NCBI RefSeq assembly: GCF_012396315.1
Contig: NZ_JAAXPF010000002.1
Span: 62,001-126,000 of the forward strand
Length of the DNA: 64,000 bases
DNA from: Corynebacterium mucifaciens
GTDB taxonomy: Bacteria; Actinomycetota; Actinomycetes; Mycobacteriales; Mycobacteriaceae
Direction of reading: 5' to 3'
A program made the translations under genes and the position numbers. This document shows positions 59,001 to 64,000 of the stretch, one piece after another. Position 1 is the first letter of the stretch; each line of letters opens with the position of its first letter. The notes under the pieces were generated by a model that saw only the letters and a program-made list of their open reading frames with translations, did no database searches and was not told the origin of the DNA.

Positions 59001-59397
59001 CGACAAGCGCACGCTGATTTTCCCCATCCAGCGCCTTTCCACCATGGGCTTTAAAGTGCTTGCCACTGAGGGCACCGCGCAGATGCTGCGACGCAACGGC
59101 ATCGAGTGCGAAGTCGCGCTCAAGGCTTCTGAGGTGCGCGCCGGCGCGGAGGGCACGTCCATCGTCGAGCGCATCCTCGACGGCGAGGTCGATCTGGTGC
59201 TGAACACCCCGGCGGGCTCCGCCGGCGCCCGCCACGACGGTTACGACATCCGCGCAGCTGCGGTCGTTTCGAGCGTGCCGATCATGACCACCGTGCAGGG
59301 CGTGACCGCCGCGGTGCAGGGTATTGAGGCGCTGCGCGCTAACGAGATCACCGTCACCAGCCTGCAGGAGCTTGAGCACAGCAAGGTCTCCGAGTAA
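56044..59397 (+). CDS. carB: Carbamoyl-phosphate synthase large subunit
   Basis: 1117 aa, full length with two homologous ATP-grasp halves. Half 1 (about 1-400) begins with [20 protein letters not shown]; half 2 (about 575-960) with [20 protein letters not shown]. An oligomerisation domain lies between (about 420-560), and the C-terminal MGS-like allosteric domain (about 965-1117) probably binds UMP or ornithine. Makes carbamoyl phosphate for pyrimidines and arginine. The stop overlaps pyrF (TAATG). Confidence 0.98.
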   Translation: MKRDDINHVLVIGSGPIVIGQACEFDYSGTQACRVLKEEGLRVTLINSNPATIMTDPEFADHTYVEPIEPSYIDRILAREAEQGHPVDAILATLGGQTALNAAIQLDRQGILAKHGVELIGANIDAIERGEDRQKFKDIVAKIGGESARSRVCFNMDEVHETVAELGLPVVVRPSFTMGGLGSGLAFTMEDLDRIAGGGLEASPEANVLIEESILGWKEFELELMRDGDDNVVVVASIENVDALGVHTGDSVTVAPALTLTDREYQTMRDQGIAIIREVGVDTGGCNIQFAVNPADGRIITIEMNPRVSRSSALASKATGFPIAKIASKLAIGYTLDEITNDITGVTPAAFEPTLDYVIVKMPRFAFEKFPGSDETLGTSMKAVGEAMGIGRNYIQGLNKVMRSMEDKPNGFWTKPDEYFAGERATDVAAVLEDLKVPTDKRLYDVELALRLGASVEQVHEASGIDPWFLAELEALIDFRQVLIDAPVLDADLLREAKSYGLSDAQLAALRPELAGEDGVRSLRWSLGIHPVYKTVDTCAGEFEAQTPYHYSAYELDPNAESEVRHARGGQSDKEKVIILGSGPNRIGQGIEFDYSCVHAALELSRVGYETVMVNCNPETVSTDYDTADRLYFEPLTFEDVMEVYRAEAATGTVAGVIVQLGGQTPLGLAQRLEDAGVPVVGTSPKAIDLAEDRGEFGEVLSAANLPAPAYGTATTFEGAREVADRIGYPVLVRPSYVLGGRGMEIVYDEQNLRDYIDRATELSPDHPVLVDRFLDNAIEIDVDVLCDGTDVYLGGVMEHIEEAGIHSGDSACALPPMTLGPDDIDKVRRSAEALAHGIGVKGLMNVQFALKDDILYVIEANPRASRTVPFVSKATGVHMAKAAARIMLGATIAELRGEGLIPSDYDGGSLPLEHPIAVKEAVLPFTRFRRPDGAVLDTILGPEMKSTGEVMGLAPSFGVAYAKAEAAAFGELPTEGTVFVSLANRDKRTLIFPIQRLSTMGFKVLATEGTAQMLRRNGIECEVALKASEVRAGAEGTSIVERILDGEVDLVLNTPAGSAGARHDGYDIRAAAVVSSVPIMTTVQGVTAAVQGIEALRANEITVTSLQELEHSKVSE

Positions 59398-60236
59398 TGG
59401 GCACGTTGACTTTCGGTGAGCGCCTCGTCGCCGCCGGCCGTGAATACGGCCGGCTGTGCGTGGGCATCGACCCGCACGCGGCACTGCTTGAGCAGTGGGG
59501 GCTGTCCGATTCGGTGGAGGGCCTGCGGGTGTTCTCGCAGATCTGCGTTGACGCATTCGCGGGCCATGTGGCGGCGGTGAAGCCCCAAGTTGCGTTTTAC
59601 GAGCGCTTCGGCGCCGCGGGGTTCGCCGTACTTGAATCGACGTTGGCCGCGCTGCGCGAGGCGGGAACCCTCGTCATCGCGGACGCGAAGCGCGGCGACA
59701 TCGGATCCACCATGGCTGGCTATGCCGCAGCGTGGCTGGCGCCTGGCGCACCGCTGGAGGCGGATGCCCTAACGCTGACCCCGTATCTAGGCGTTGGGTC
59801 ACTCGCACCCGCCATCGACATGGCGGCCGAGCACCACAAGGGCGTGTTTATCATGGCTGCAAATTCCAACCCGGAGGCTGTAGCACTGCAGACCGGGAAG
59901 ATCGATGGGCGGATGCTGTCGCAGCACATGGTGGACGAATGCGCCACTTACAACAGCGGCGGGCACGTCGGGCACGTAGGCGTGGTTGTGGGAGCCACGG
60001 TGTCCACGCCTCCGGTGCTGGACGCGTTGAACGGCCCTGTCCTCATGCCCGGCGTAGGCGCCCAGGGCGCGACAATGCAGGACGCGGAGGCGATCGCCGG
60101 AGCCGTCGGGCACCTGGTATTCCCAAGCGTTTCGCGTTCTGTTCTTTCCGCAGGTCCAGATGCTTCTGAGCTGCGGAAACGCGTGTCTGCCCTGGTGAAA
60201 TCGGGAAATCCCCAGGGTGCATTTACCGCCGAGTAA
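59397..60236 (+). CDS. pyrF: Orotidine 5'-phosphate decarboxylase (type 2)
   Basis: 279 aa TIM-barrel enzyme of the longer type 2 family common in actinobacteria. LCVGIDPHAALLEQWG near residue 19, VKPQVAFYERFG (catalytic Lys), IADAKRGDIGSTMAGYA (Asp-Lys-Asp) near 95, and MPGVGAQGA (phosphate loop). Converts OMP to UMP, last step of the operon. A hairpin spans its stop. Confidence 0.96.
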   Translation: MGTLTFGERLVAAGREYGRLCVGIDPHAALLEQWGLSDSVEGLRVFSQICVDAFAGHVAAVKPQVAFYERFGAAGFAVLESTLAALREAGTLVIADAKRGDIGSTMAGYAAAWLAPGAPLEADALTLTPYLGVGSLAPAIDMAAEHHKGVFIMAANSNPEAVALQTGKIDGRMLSQHMVDECATYNSGGHVGHVGVVVGATVSTPPVLDALNGPVLMPGVGAQGATMQDAEAIAGAVGHLVFPSVSRSVLSAGPDASELRKRVSALVKSGNPQGAFTAE

Positions 60237-60251
60237 AAACCCTGGTAGTTT
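60212..60251 (+). terminator. Probable terminator of the pyr operon
   Basis: Perfect 7-bp stem CCAGGGT/ACCCTGG (60212-60218 with 60239-60245), a 20-base loop that contains the pyrF stop codon, then TAGTTTAATT. Confidence 0.5.
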
Positions 60252-60327
60252 AATTCCGTCGCACGGTGACGTGGAGAAATGCAGCTAAGCACTCGCTCTG
60301 CGCCGCCGCTGCTGAAAATCGCAGTGT

Positions 60328-60333
60328 TAGACT
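60328..60333 (+). promoter_or_regulatory. Candidate -10 box of mihF promoter
   Basis: TAGACT in the 200-base gap between pyrF and mihF; transcription would start near 60340, about 100 bases before the GTG. No clear -35, and no gene or other element is recognised in the rest of the gap. Confidence 0.4.
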
Positions 60334-60438
60334 GTGCCGGACGTGGCGAATTGCACCGATGACATTCGGCGAAGGAAGCCCCCGATCCGGCGCACGTCGG
60401 ACTGAATCAATGTTCGTAACTATCACATGGAGGAACCC

Positions 60439-60762
60439 GTGGCACTTCCACAGTTGACCGATGAGCAGCGCAAGGCAGCCCTGGAGAAGGCGGCAGAGGC
60501 ACGTAAGGCGCGCGCCGAGCTGAAGGCGTCCCTGAAGCGTGGCGAGACCACGCTGCAGGATGTCTTGGACAAGGCGGACACCGACGAAATCATCGGCAAG
60601 ACGAAGGTTTCCGCGCTCCTCGAGGCCATGCCGAAGGTGGGCAAGGTCAAGGCACGCGAGATCATGGAGGAGCTGGAGATCGCCCAGACCCGTCGTCTGC
60701 GCGGGCTCGGCGACCGTCAGCGCCGCGCGCTGCTTGAGCGCTTCGGCTACGAAGAGAACTAA
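60439..60762 (+). CDS. mihF: Integration host factor, actinobacterial type (mIHF)
   Basis: 107 aa from the GTG at 60439 (GGAGGA 5 bases upstream), which gives the family start [15 protein letters not shown]; an ATG at 60427 overlaps that SD. A Lys/Arg/Ala-rich helical N-terminus is followed by an H2TH-type DNA-binding domain ([17 protein letters not shown], then [19 protein letters not shown]). It is a nucleoid-associated protein, unrelated in sequence to E. coli IHF. gmk starts 2 bases after its stop. Confidence 0.96.
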   Translation: MALPQLTDEQRKAALEKAAEARKARAELKASLKRGETTLQDVLDKADTDEIIGKTKVSALLEAMPKVGKVKAREIMEELEIAQTRRLRGLGDRQRRALLERFGYEEN

Positions 60763-60764
60763 GC

Positions 60765-61352
60765 GTGTCCGGGGTGACCCCCCGCGGGCGCCTGGTCGTG
60801 CTGGCCGGTCCGTCCGCAGTGGGGAAGTCGACGGTGGTCAGCCGCCTGCGCGAGACCGTGCCGAATCTATACTTCTCGGTTTCCATGACAACTCGGGCGC
60901 CGCGTCCGGGTGAAGTGGACGGCAAGGACTACTTCTTTGTCACGCCGGAGGCCTTTCAGGGCCGCATCGACCGTGGCGAGATGCTGGAGTGGGCGGACAT
61001 CCATGGCGGTCTGCAGCGTTCCGGCACCCCTGCCGGCCCGGTGCAGGAGGCGATGGGGGTCGGCCGCCCTGTGCTGGTTGAGGTCGACTTAGTCGGCGCG
61101 CGCAACATCAAGCGGTTGATGCCTGAGGCGCGCACCGTGTTTCTTGCTCCGCCGTCTTGGGACGTCCTCGTGCAGCGCCTGACCGGACGCGGCACTGAAA
61201 CGCCTGAGGTGATTGAGCGCAGGCTCACCACCGCCCGCGAGGAGCTCGACGCACAGGGTGAATTCGACGTTGTGGTGGTCAACGACGACGTGGATGTTGC
61301 GGTGCGGTCCATCGCCGATATTCTTCAAGGCACATCTTCCAACAACAGTTAG
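60765..61352 (+). CDS. gmk: Guanylate kinase
   Basis: 195 aa. Walker [17 protein letters not shown] near residue 13, the GMP-binding segment [20 protein letters not shown], and [17 protein letters not shown] [13 protein letters not shown]. Phosphorylates GMP to GDP. GTG start just after mihF; rpoZ follows by 15 bases. mihF-gmk-rpoZ is a conserved actinobacterial unit. Confidence 0.96.
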   Translation: MSGVTPRGRLVVLAGPSAVGKSTVVSRLRETVPNLYFSVSMTTRAPRPGEVDGKDYFFVTPEAFQGRIDRGEMLEWADIHGGLQRSGTPAGPVQEAMGVGRPVLVEVDLVGARNIKRLMPEARTVFLAPPSWDVLVQRLTGRGTETPEVIERRLTTAREELDAQGEFDVVVVNDDVDVAVRSIADILQGTSSNNS

Positions 61353-61367
61353 CGAGTGGGTTTACAC

Positions 61368-61682
61368 GTGAGTAACGAAACTAAGGACCTGTCTGACACC
61401 TCTGCTGCTGAGCAACCCCAGCAGGAGAACGTTTACGACACGCCAGAGGGCATTACGGCGCCCCCGATCGATGAGCTTTTGACCAAGGTGTCGTCGAAGT
61501 ACGCGCTCGTCATCTTCGCCGCCAAGCGCGCCCGCCAGATCAACAGCTTCTACCAGAATTCTGAAGACGGGGTCTTCGAGTTCGTCGGGCCGCTGGTGTC
61601 CCCGGAGCCCGGCGAGAAGCCGTTGTCTATCGCGCTCCGTGAGATCGAGGCCGGCCTTCTGGAGCACGAGGAGGGGCAGTAG
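61368..61682 (+). CDS. rpoZ: RNA polymerase omega subunit
   Basis: 104 aa. After a variable, acidic N-terminus ([12 protein letters not shown]), the conserved part reads [20 protein letters not shown] and [13 protein letters not shown], ending [20 protein letters not shown]. Omega aids beta' folding and assembly. I chose GTG 61368, which yields the expected MSNE start, over GTG 61356. A strong terminator follows. Confidence 0.96.
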   Translation: MSNETKDLSDTSAAEQPQQENVYDTPEGITAPPIDELLTKVSSKYALVIFAAKRARQINSFYQNSEDGVFEFVGPLVSPEPGEKPLSIALREIEAGLLEHEEGQ

Positions 61683-61714
61683 CCCTGCCCGTCACGCGGT
61701 GCATTGCGTAGTCC

Positions 61715-61752
61715 CGCCGCTATCCAGCAACTGAGCTGGATAGCGGCGTTTT
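61715..61752 (+). terminator. Strong rho-independent terminator after rpoZ
   Basis: Perfect 14-bp stem (61715-61728 with 61735-61748), 6-base loop AACTGA, then TTTT. The strongest terminator in the window. Confidence 0.95.
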
Positions 61753-61753
61753 G

Positions 61754-61759
61754 TATGCT
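61754..61759 (+). promoter_or_regulatory. -10 box for a leaderless coaBC transcript
   Basis: TATGCT begins two bases after the T-run of the rpoZ terminator and lies 8 bases before the ATG at 61768. Its -35 region must fall inside the terminator stem-loop. Confidence 0.5.
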
Positions 61760-61767
61760 TGGGAGCC

Positions 61768-63003
61768 ATGAGTGAAGCCCCGAACGCGTCCAAACCCCTG
61801 CACGTTATCGTTGGCGTATCCGGTGGCATCGCCGCGTACAAGGCCTGCCACGTGGTGCGCGATTTTAAGGAGCAGGGCGCTGACGTTCGCGTCATACCCA
61901 CTGAAAACGCACTGCGTTTCGTGGGTGCAGCCACCTTCGAGGCGTTGAGTGGCCACCCGGTTGAAACCGGGGTCTTCAGCCGGGTCGACGAGGTGCAGCA
62001 CGTGCGTCTCGGGCAGGAGGCCGACTTGGTGGTCGTCGCTCCCGCCACCGCCGACTTTCTGGCCCGCGTTGCGGCTGGCCGGGCGGACGACCTCCTCACC
62101 ACCACGATCCTTGTGGCCACCTGCCCGGTGGTCCTCGCCCCAGCCATGCACACCGAGATGTGGTTGAACCCCGCAACCCAAGCGAACGTGGAGACACTTC
62201 GCAATCGCGGGATCACCGTGCTCGAACCCGCCCACGGCAGACTCACTGGCAAAGACACCGGCCCGGGGCGCCTGCCTGAGCCGCACGTAATTGCGGAGCT
62301 TGCCCGTACGGTGCAGCGCACAGCTGCGTTTTCGTCGTCGCTCGCGGGCAAGCGGGTGCTTATCAGCGCTGGCGGTACGCAGGAAAACATCGACCCGGTG
62401 CGTTTCGTAGGAAACCGGTCTTCCGGCAGGCAGGGGTACGCGCTCGGCGATATCGCCGCGCAGCGGGGCGCGCAGGTCATCATCGTGGCAGGAGCGACCG
62501 ACCAGTTGGAACCGCCGTCGGGGGCCGAGATCGTCAGGGTCCGCTCAACCCGGGACATGCGCGACGCGATGGCTGAGCATGCTCCACAATCCGACGTCAT
62601 CATCATGGCAGCGGCCGTAGCGGATTTCCGCCCGGAGACCGAGGCCGACACCAAGTTGAAGAAGGGCCAGGCCGACGAGGCACTGTCTGTCATCCGGCTG
62701 ACCGAGAACCCGGACATCCTCAAGACGCTCGTGCAGATGCGTGATGCAGGTCAGACCCGGGCAACCGTCATCGGGTTCGCTGCTGAGACGGACAATGAGC
62801 TCGATTACGGCCGCGAGAAGCTCAGGCGCAAGGGCGCGGACATGCTCATGGTCAACTCGGTCGCGGGTGGGGGCGTGTTCGGCCAATCCCGCAATCGCGG
62901 TTGGTTGCTCAGCGCGGATGGGGGACAAGAGGAGATTCCCGACGGCACCAAGCATGAAGTCGCGGTCCGGATCTGGGATGCAGTCGAGCGCCGCCTGCGG
63001 TGA
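61768..63003 (+). CDS. coaBC: Bifunctional phosphopantothenoylcysteine decarboxylase/synthetase
   Basis: 411 aa. CoaC half (about 1-185): flavoprotein fold with VGVSGGIAAYKACHVV, substrate-binding PAMHTEMWLNPATQANV. CoaB half (about 190-411): VLISAGGTQENIDPVRFVGN, NRSSGRQGYALGDIAAQRG, and the lysine-rich KLKKGQADEALSV loop. Two consecutive steps to coenzyme A. I chose the ATG at 61768; a TTG at 61759 is in frame but overlaps the -10 box. Confidence 0.95.
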   Translation: MSEAPNASKPLHVIVGVSGGIAAYKACHVVRDFKEQGADVRVIPTENALRFVGAATFEALSGHPVETGVFSRVDEVQHVRLGQEADLVVVAPATADFLARVAAGRADDLLTTTILVATCPVVLAPAMHTEMWLNPATQANVETLRNRGITVLEPAHGRLTGKDTGPGRLPEPHVIAELARTVQRTAAFSSSLAGKRVLISAGGTQENIDPVRFVGNRSSGRQGYALGDIAAQRGAQVIIVAGATDQLEPPSGAEIVRVRSTRDMRDAMAEHAPQSDVIIMAAAVADFRPETEADTKLKKGQADEALSVIRLTENPDILKTLVQMRDAGQTRATVIGFAAETDNELDYGREKLRRKGADMLMVNSVAGGGVFGQSRNRGWLLSADGGQEEIPDGTKHEVAVRIWDAVERRLR

Positions 63004-63014
63004 CGTTGCGCTCT

Positions 63015-63030
63015 TAGACAGCTTGGTCTA
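63015..63030. promoter_or_regulatory. McbR-type operator upstream of metK
   Basis: TAGAC-N6-GTCTA, an exact match to the operator of McbR, the TetR-family repressor of methionine and cysteine genes in Corynebacterium glutamicum, where metK is a known target. It lies 12 bases after the coaBC stop and 115 bases before the metK start, as expected at the promoter. Confidence 0.8.
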
Positions 63031-63144
63031 TCGTGGGCTTCACCTTACGACGTGCCGTTTCCGTCTCAGCCGTGTTTGCGCTGAATTCCCCAGGTGGTGC
63101 GCCGGAACGTAACTCGTCCGCTCAGACGCGAAGGAAAGACTGCT

Positions 63145-64000
63145 TTGTCCACTGACACCTACTTCCGCTTGTTCACAAGTGAATCGGTTACCGAGGGCCA
63201 CCCCGACAAGATCTGCGATGCGATCTCGGACTCCATCCTCGACGACATGCTCGCGCAAGACCCTGAGGCGAAGGTCGCGGTGGAGACTCTGGCGACCACG
63301 GGCCAGGTTCATGTCGCTGGAGAGGTGCGCACCTCCGCGTACTCGAACATCGCCAAGATCGTGCGGGAGAAGTTGGTGGAGATCGGGTTCGACTCCTCCG
63401 AGGTCGGATTTGACGGCCGCAGCTGCGGCGTGAACATCGCCATCGGCGATCAATCCACCGAGATCCACGATTCTGTGATCACGTCCCAGGAAGTGCGCGA
63501 GAACACCTCCACTGGCGAGGAGGACCAGACGGGTGCCGGCGACCAAGGGCTGATGTTCGGGTACGCAACCAACGAGACGCCGGAATACATGCCGCTGCCG
63601 ATTTCTACGGCGCACCGCCTCGCACGCCGCCTTTCCCAAGTGCGCCACGACGGAATCGTGGCGGGCCTGCGCCCCGATGGCAAGACCCAGGTCACCTTCG
63701 CCTACGACGGCGCGACGCCCGCATTCATCGACACGATCGTCATCTCGACCCAGCACGATCCGGATTTCACCGGCGAGGCGCTGGAGCAGGCGCTGCGCGA
63801 GCACGTGATCAACTGGGTGCTGGACGACGCGGGGCTGCAGCGCTACTACCGTGACGACACGAAGGTGCTGATCAACCCCTCGGGTTCCTTCATCCAGGGT
63901 GGCCCGATGAGTGACGCCGGCCTGACCGGCCGCAAGATCATTGTGGACACCTACGGCGGCATGGCGCGCCACGGCGGCGGCGCTTTTTCTGGCAAGGATC
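63145..64000 (+). CDS. metK: S-adenosylmethionine synthetase (3' end outside window)
   Basis: First 285 codons of about 400. Makes S-adenosylmethionine from methionine and [23 protein letters not shown] near residue 8, [15 protein letters not shown] near 131 and [20 protein letters not shown] at the edge (GGGAFSGKD loop) are family signatures. TTG start at 63145 with AAGGA 9 bases upstream. The leader of about 110 bases can form a CGTCT/AGACG pairing (63062-63130), but I recognise no SAM riboswitch class. Confidence 0.95.
   Translation, partial: MSTDTYFRLFTSESVTEGHPDKICDAISDSILDDMLAQDPEAKVAVETLATTGQVHVAGEVRTSAYSNIAKIVREKLVEIGFDSSEVGFDGRSCGVNIAIGDQSTEIHDSVITSQEVRENTSTGEEDQTGAGDQGLMFGYATNETPEYMPLPISTAHRLARRLSQVRHDGIVAGLRPDGKTQVTFAYDGATPAFIDTIVISTQHDPDFTGEALEQALREHVINWVLDDAGLQRYYRDDTKVLINPSGSFIQGGPMSDAGLTGRKIIVDTYGGMARHGGGAFSGKD

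Noticed and set aside
57235..59556. A 773-codon open frame antisense to carB
   Set aside because: It is the complement of a highly biased G+C-rich codon pattern; the translation is rich in Arg/His/Ala/Val with no recognisable domain, and carB is certain on the other strand.
63031..63144. Known SAM riboswitch before metK
   Set aside because: No match by eye to the conserved cores of SAM riboswitch classes; the McbR operator already explains regulation.

Overview
The window is a contiguous stretch of actinobacterial core chromosome, almost certainly from a Corynebacterium. The evidence is high G+C (judged by eye, not computed), GTG and TTG starts, TAnAnT-type -10 boxes with several apparently leaderless genes, a McbR-type operator before metK, and genes for an arabinofuranosyltransferase (AftC type) and phosphatidylinositol-mannoside synthesis. 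Gene order follows Mycobacterium tuberculosis over long blocks: dxs-rnd-DUF3000-hemQ-msrB-aftC-ribD-like; thrS-HIT-pgsA-patA-pimA-yebC-ruvCAB-secDF-apt-rel; aroE-peptidase-aroCKBQ-pepQ-efp-nusB; pyrRBC-carAB-pyrF-mihF-gmk-rpoZ-coaBC-metK. I cannot name the species. I see no insertion sequence, prophage, CRISPR array, plasmid function or rRNA.

Layout. 1-5158: end of a probable dxs, ribonuclease D and a DUF3000 protein, divergent hemQ, then the minus-strand operon ribD-like/aftC/msrB. 5190-5788: six minus-strand tRNA genes (Gly-Val-Gly-Cys-Val-Gly in transcription order), then a plus-strand tRNA-Val(CAC) at 6033. 6493-7080: a CopC-like exported protein. 7293-13053: thrS followed by the Ap4A phosphorylase-like HIT protein and the PI/PIM lipid genes. 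13131-19460: yebC, ruvCAB and secDF (no yajC). 19475-26261: peptide-binding lipoprotein, apt, rel and a secreted 5'-nucleotidase.

26333-37104: a block of single genes and short units: cyclophilin, metallo-beta-lactamase-fold hydrolase, hisS, serine dehydratase, a HEPN+CBS protein, zinc metallopeptidase, aspS, kinase-fold protein and rarA. Several look leaderless. 37178-48673: alaS-ruvX-mltG-aroE-prepilin peptidase-aroC-aroK-aroB-aroQ-pepQ-efp-nusB. 48788-51922: ppk2, two YbjN-domain proteins and a TIGR01777 epimerase. 52057-60236: the complete UMP pathway except pyrD and pyrE, preceded by what looks like a PyrR-binding RNA hairpin. 60439-64000: mihF, gmk, rpoZ, coaBC and the start of metK.

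The genes are mostly housekeeping: translation (five aminoacyl-tRNA or translation-factor genes), chorismate and pyrimidine synthesis, recombination, protein export and cell-envelope lipids. The most unusual items are the HEPN-CBS fusion (30790-31512), a tRNA-Val with C instead of U at position 33 (5309-5380), the candidate PyrR RNA site (52026-52052), and the missing yajC. I found no convincing undescribed multi-gene system.
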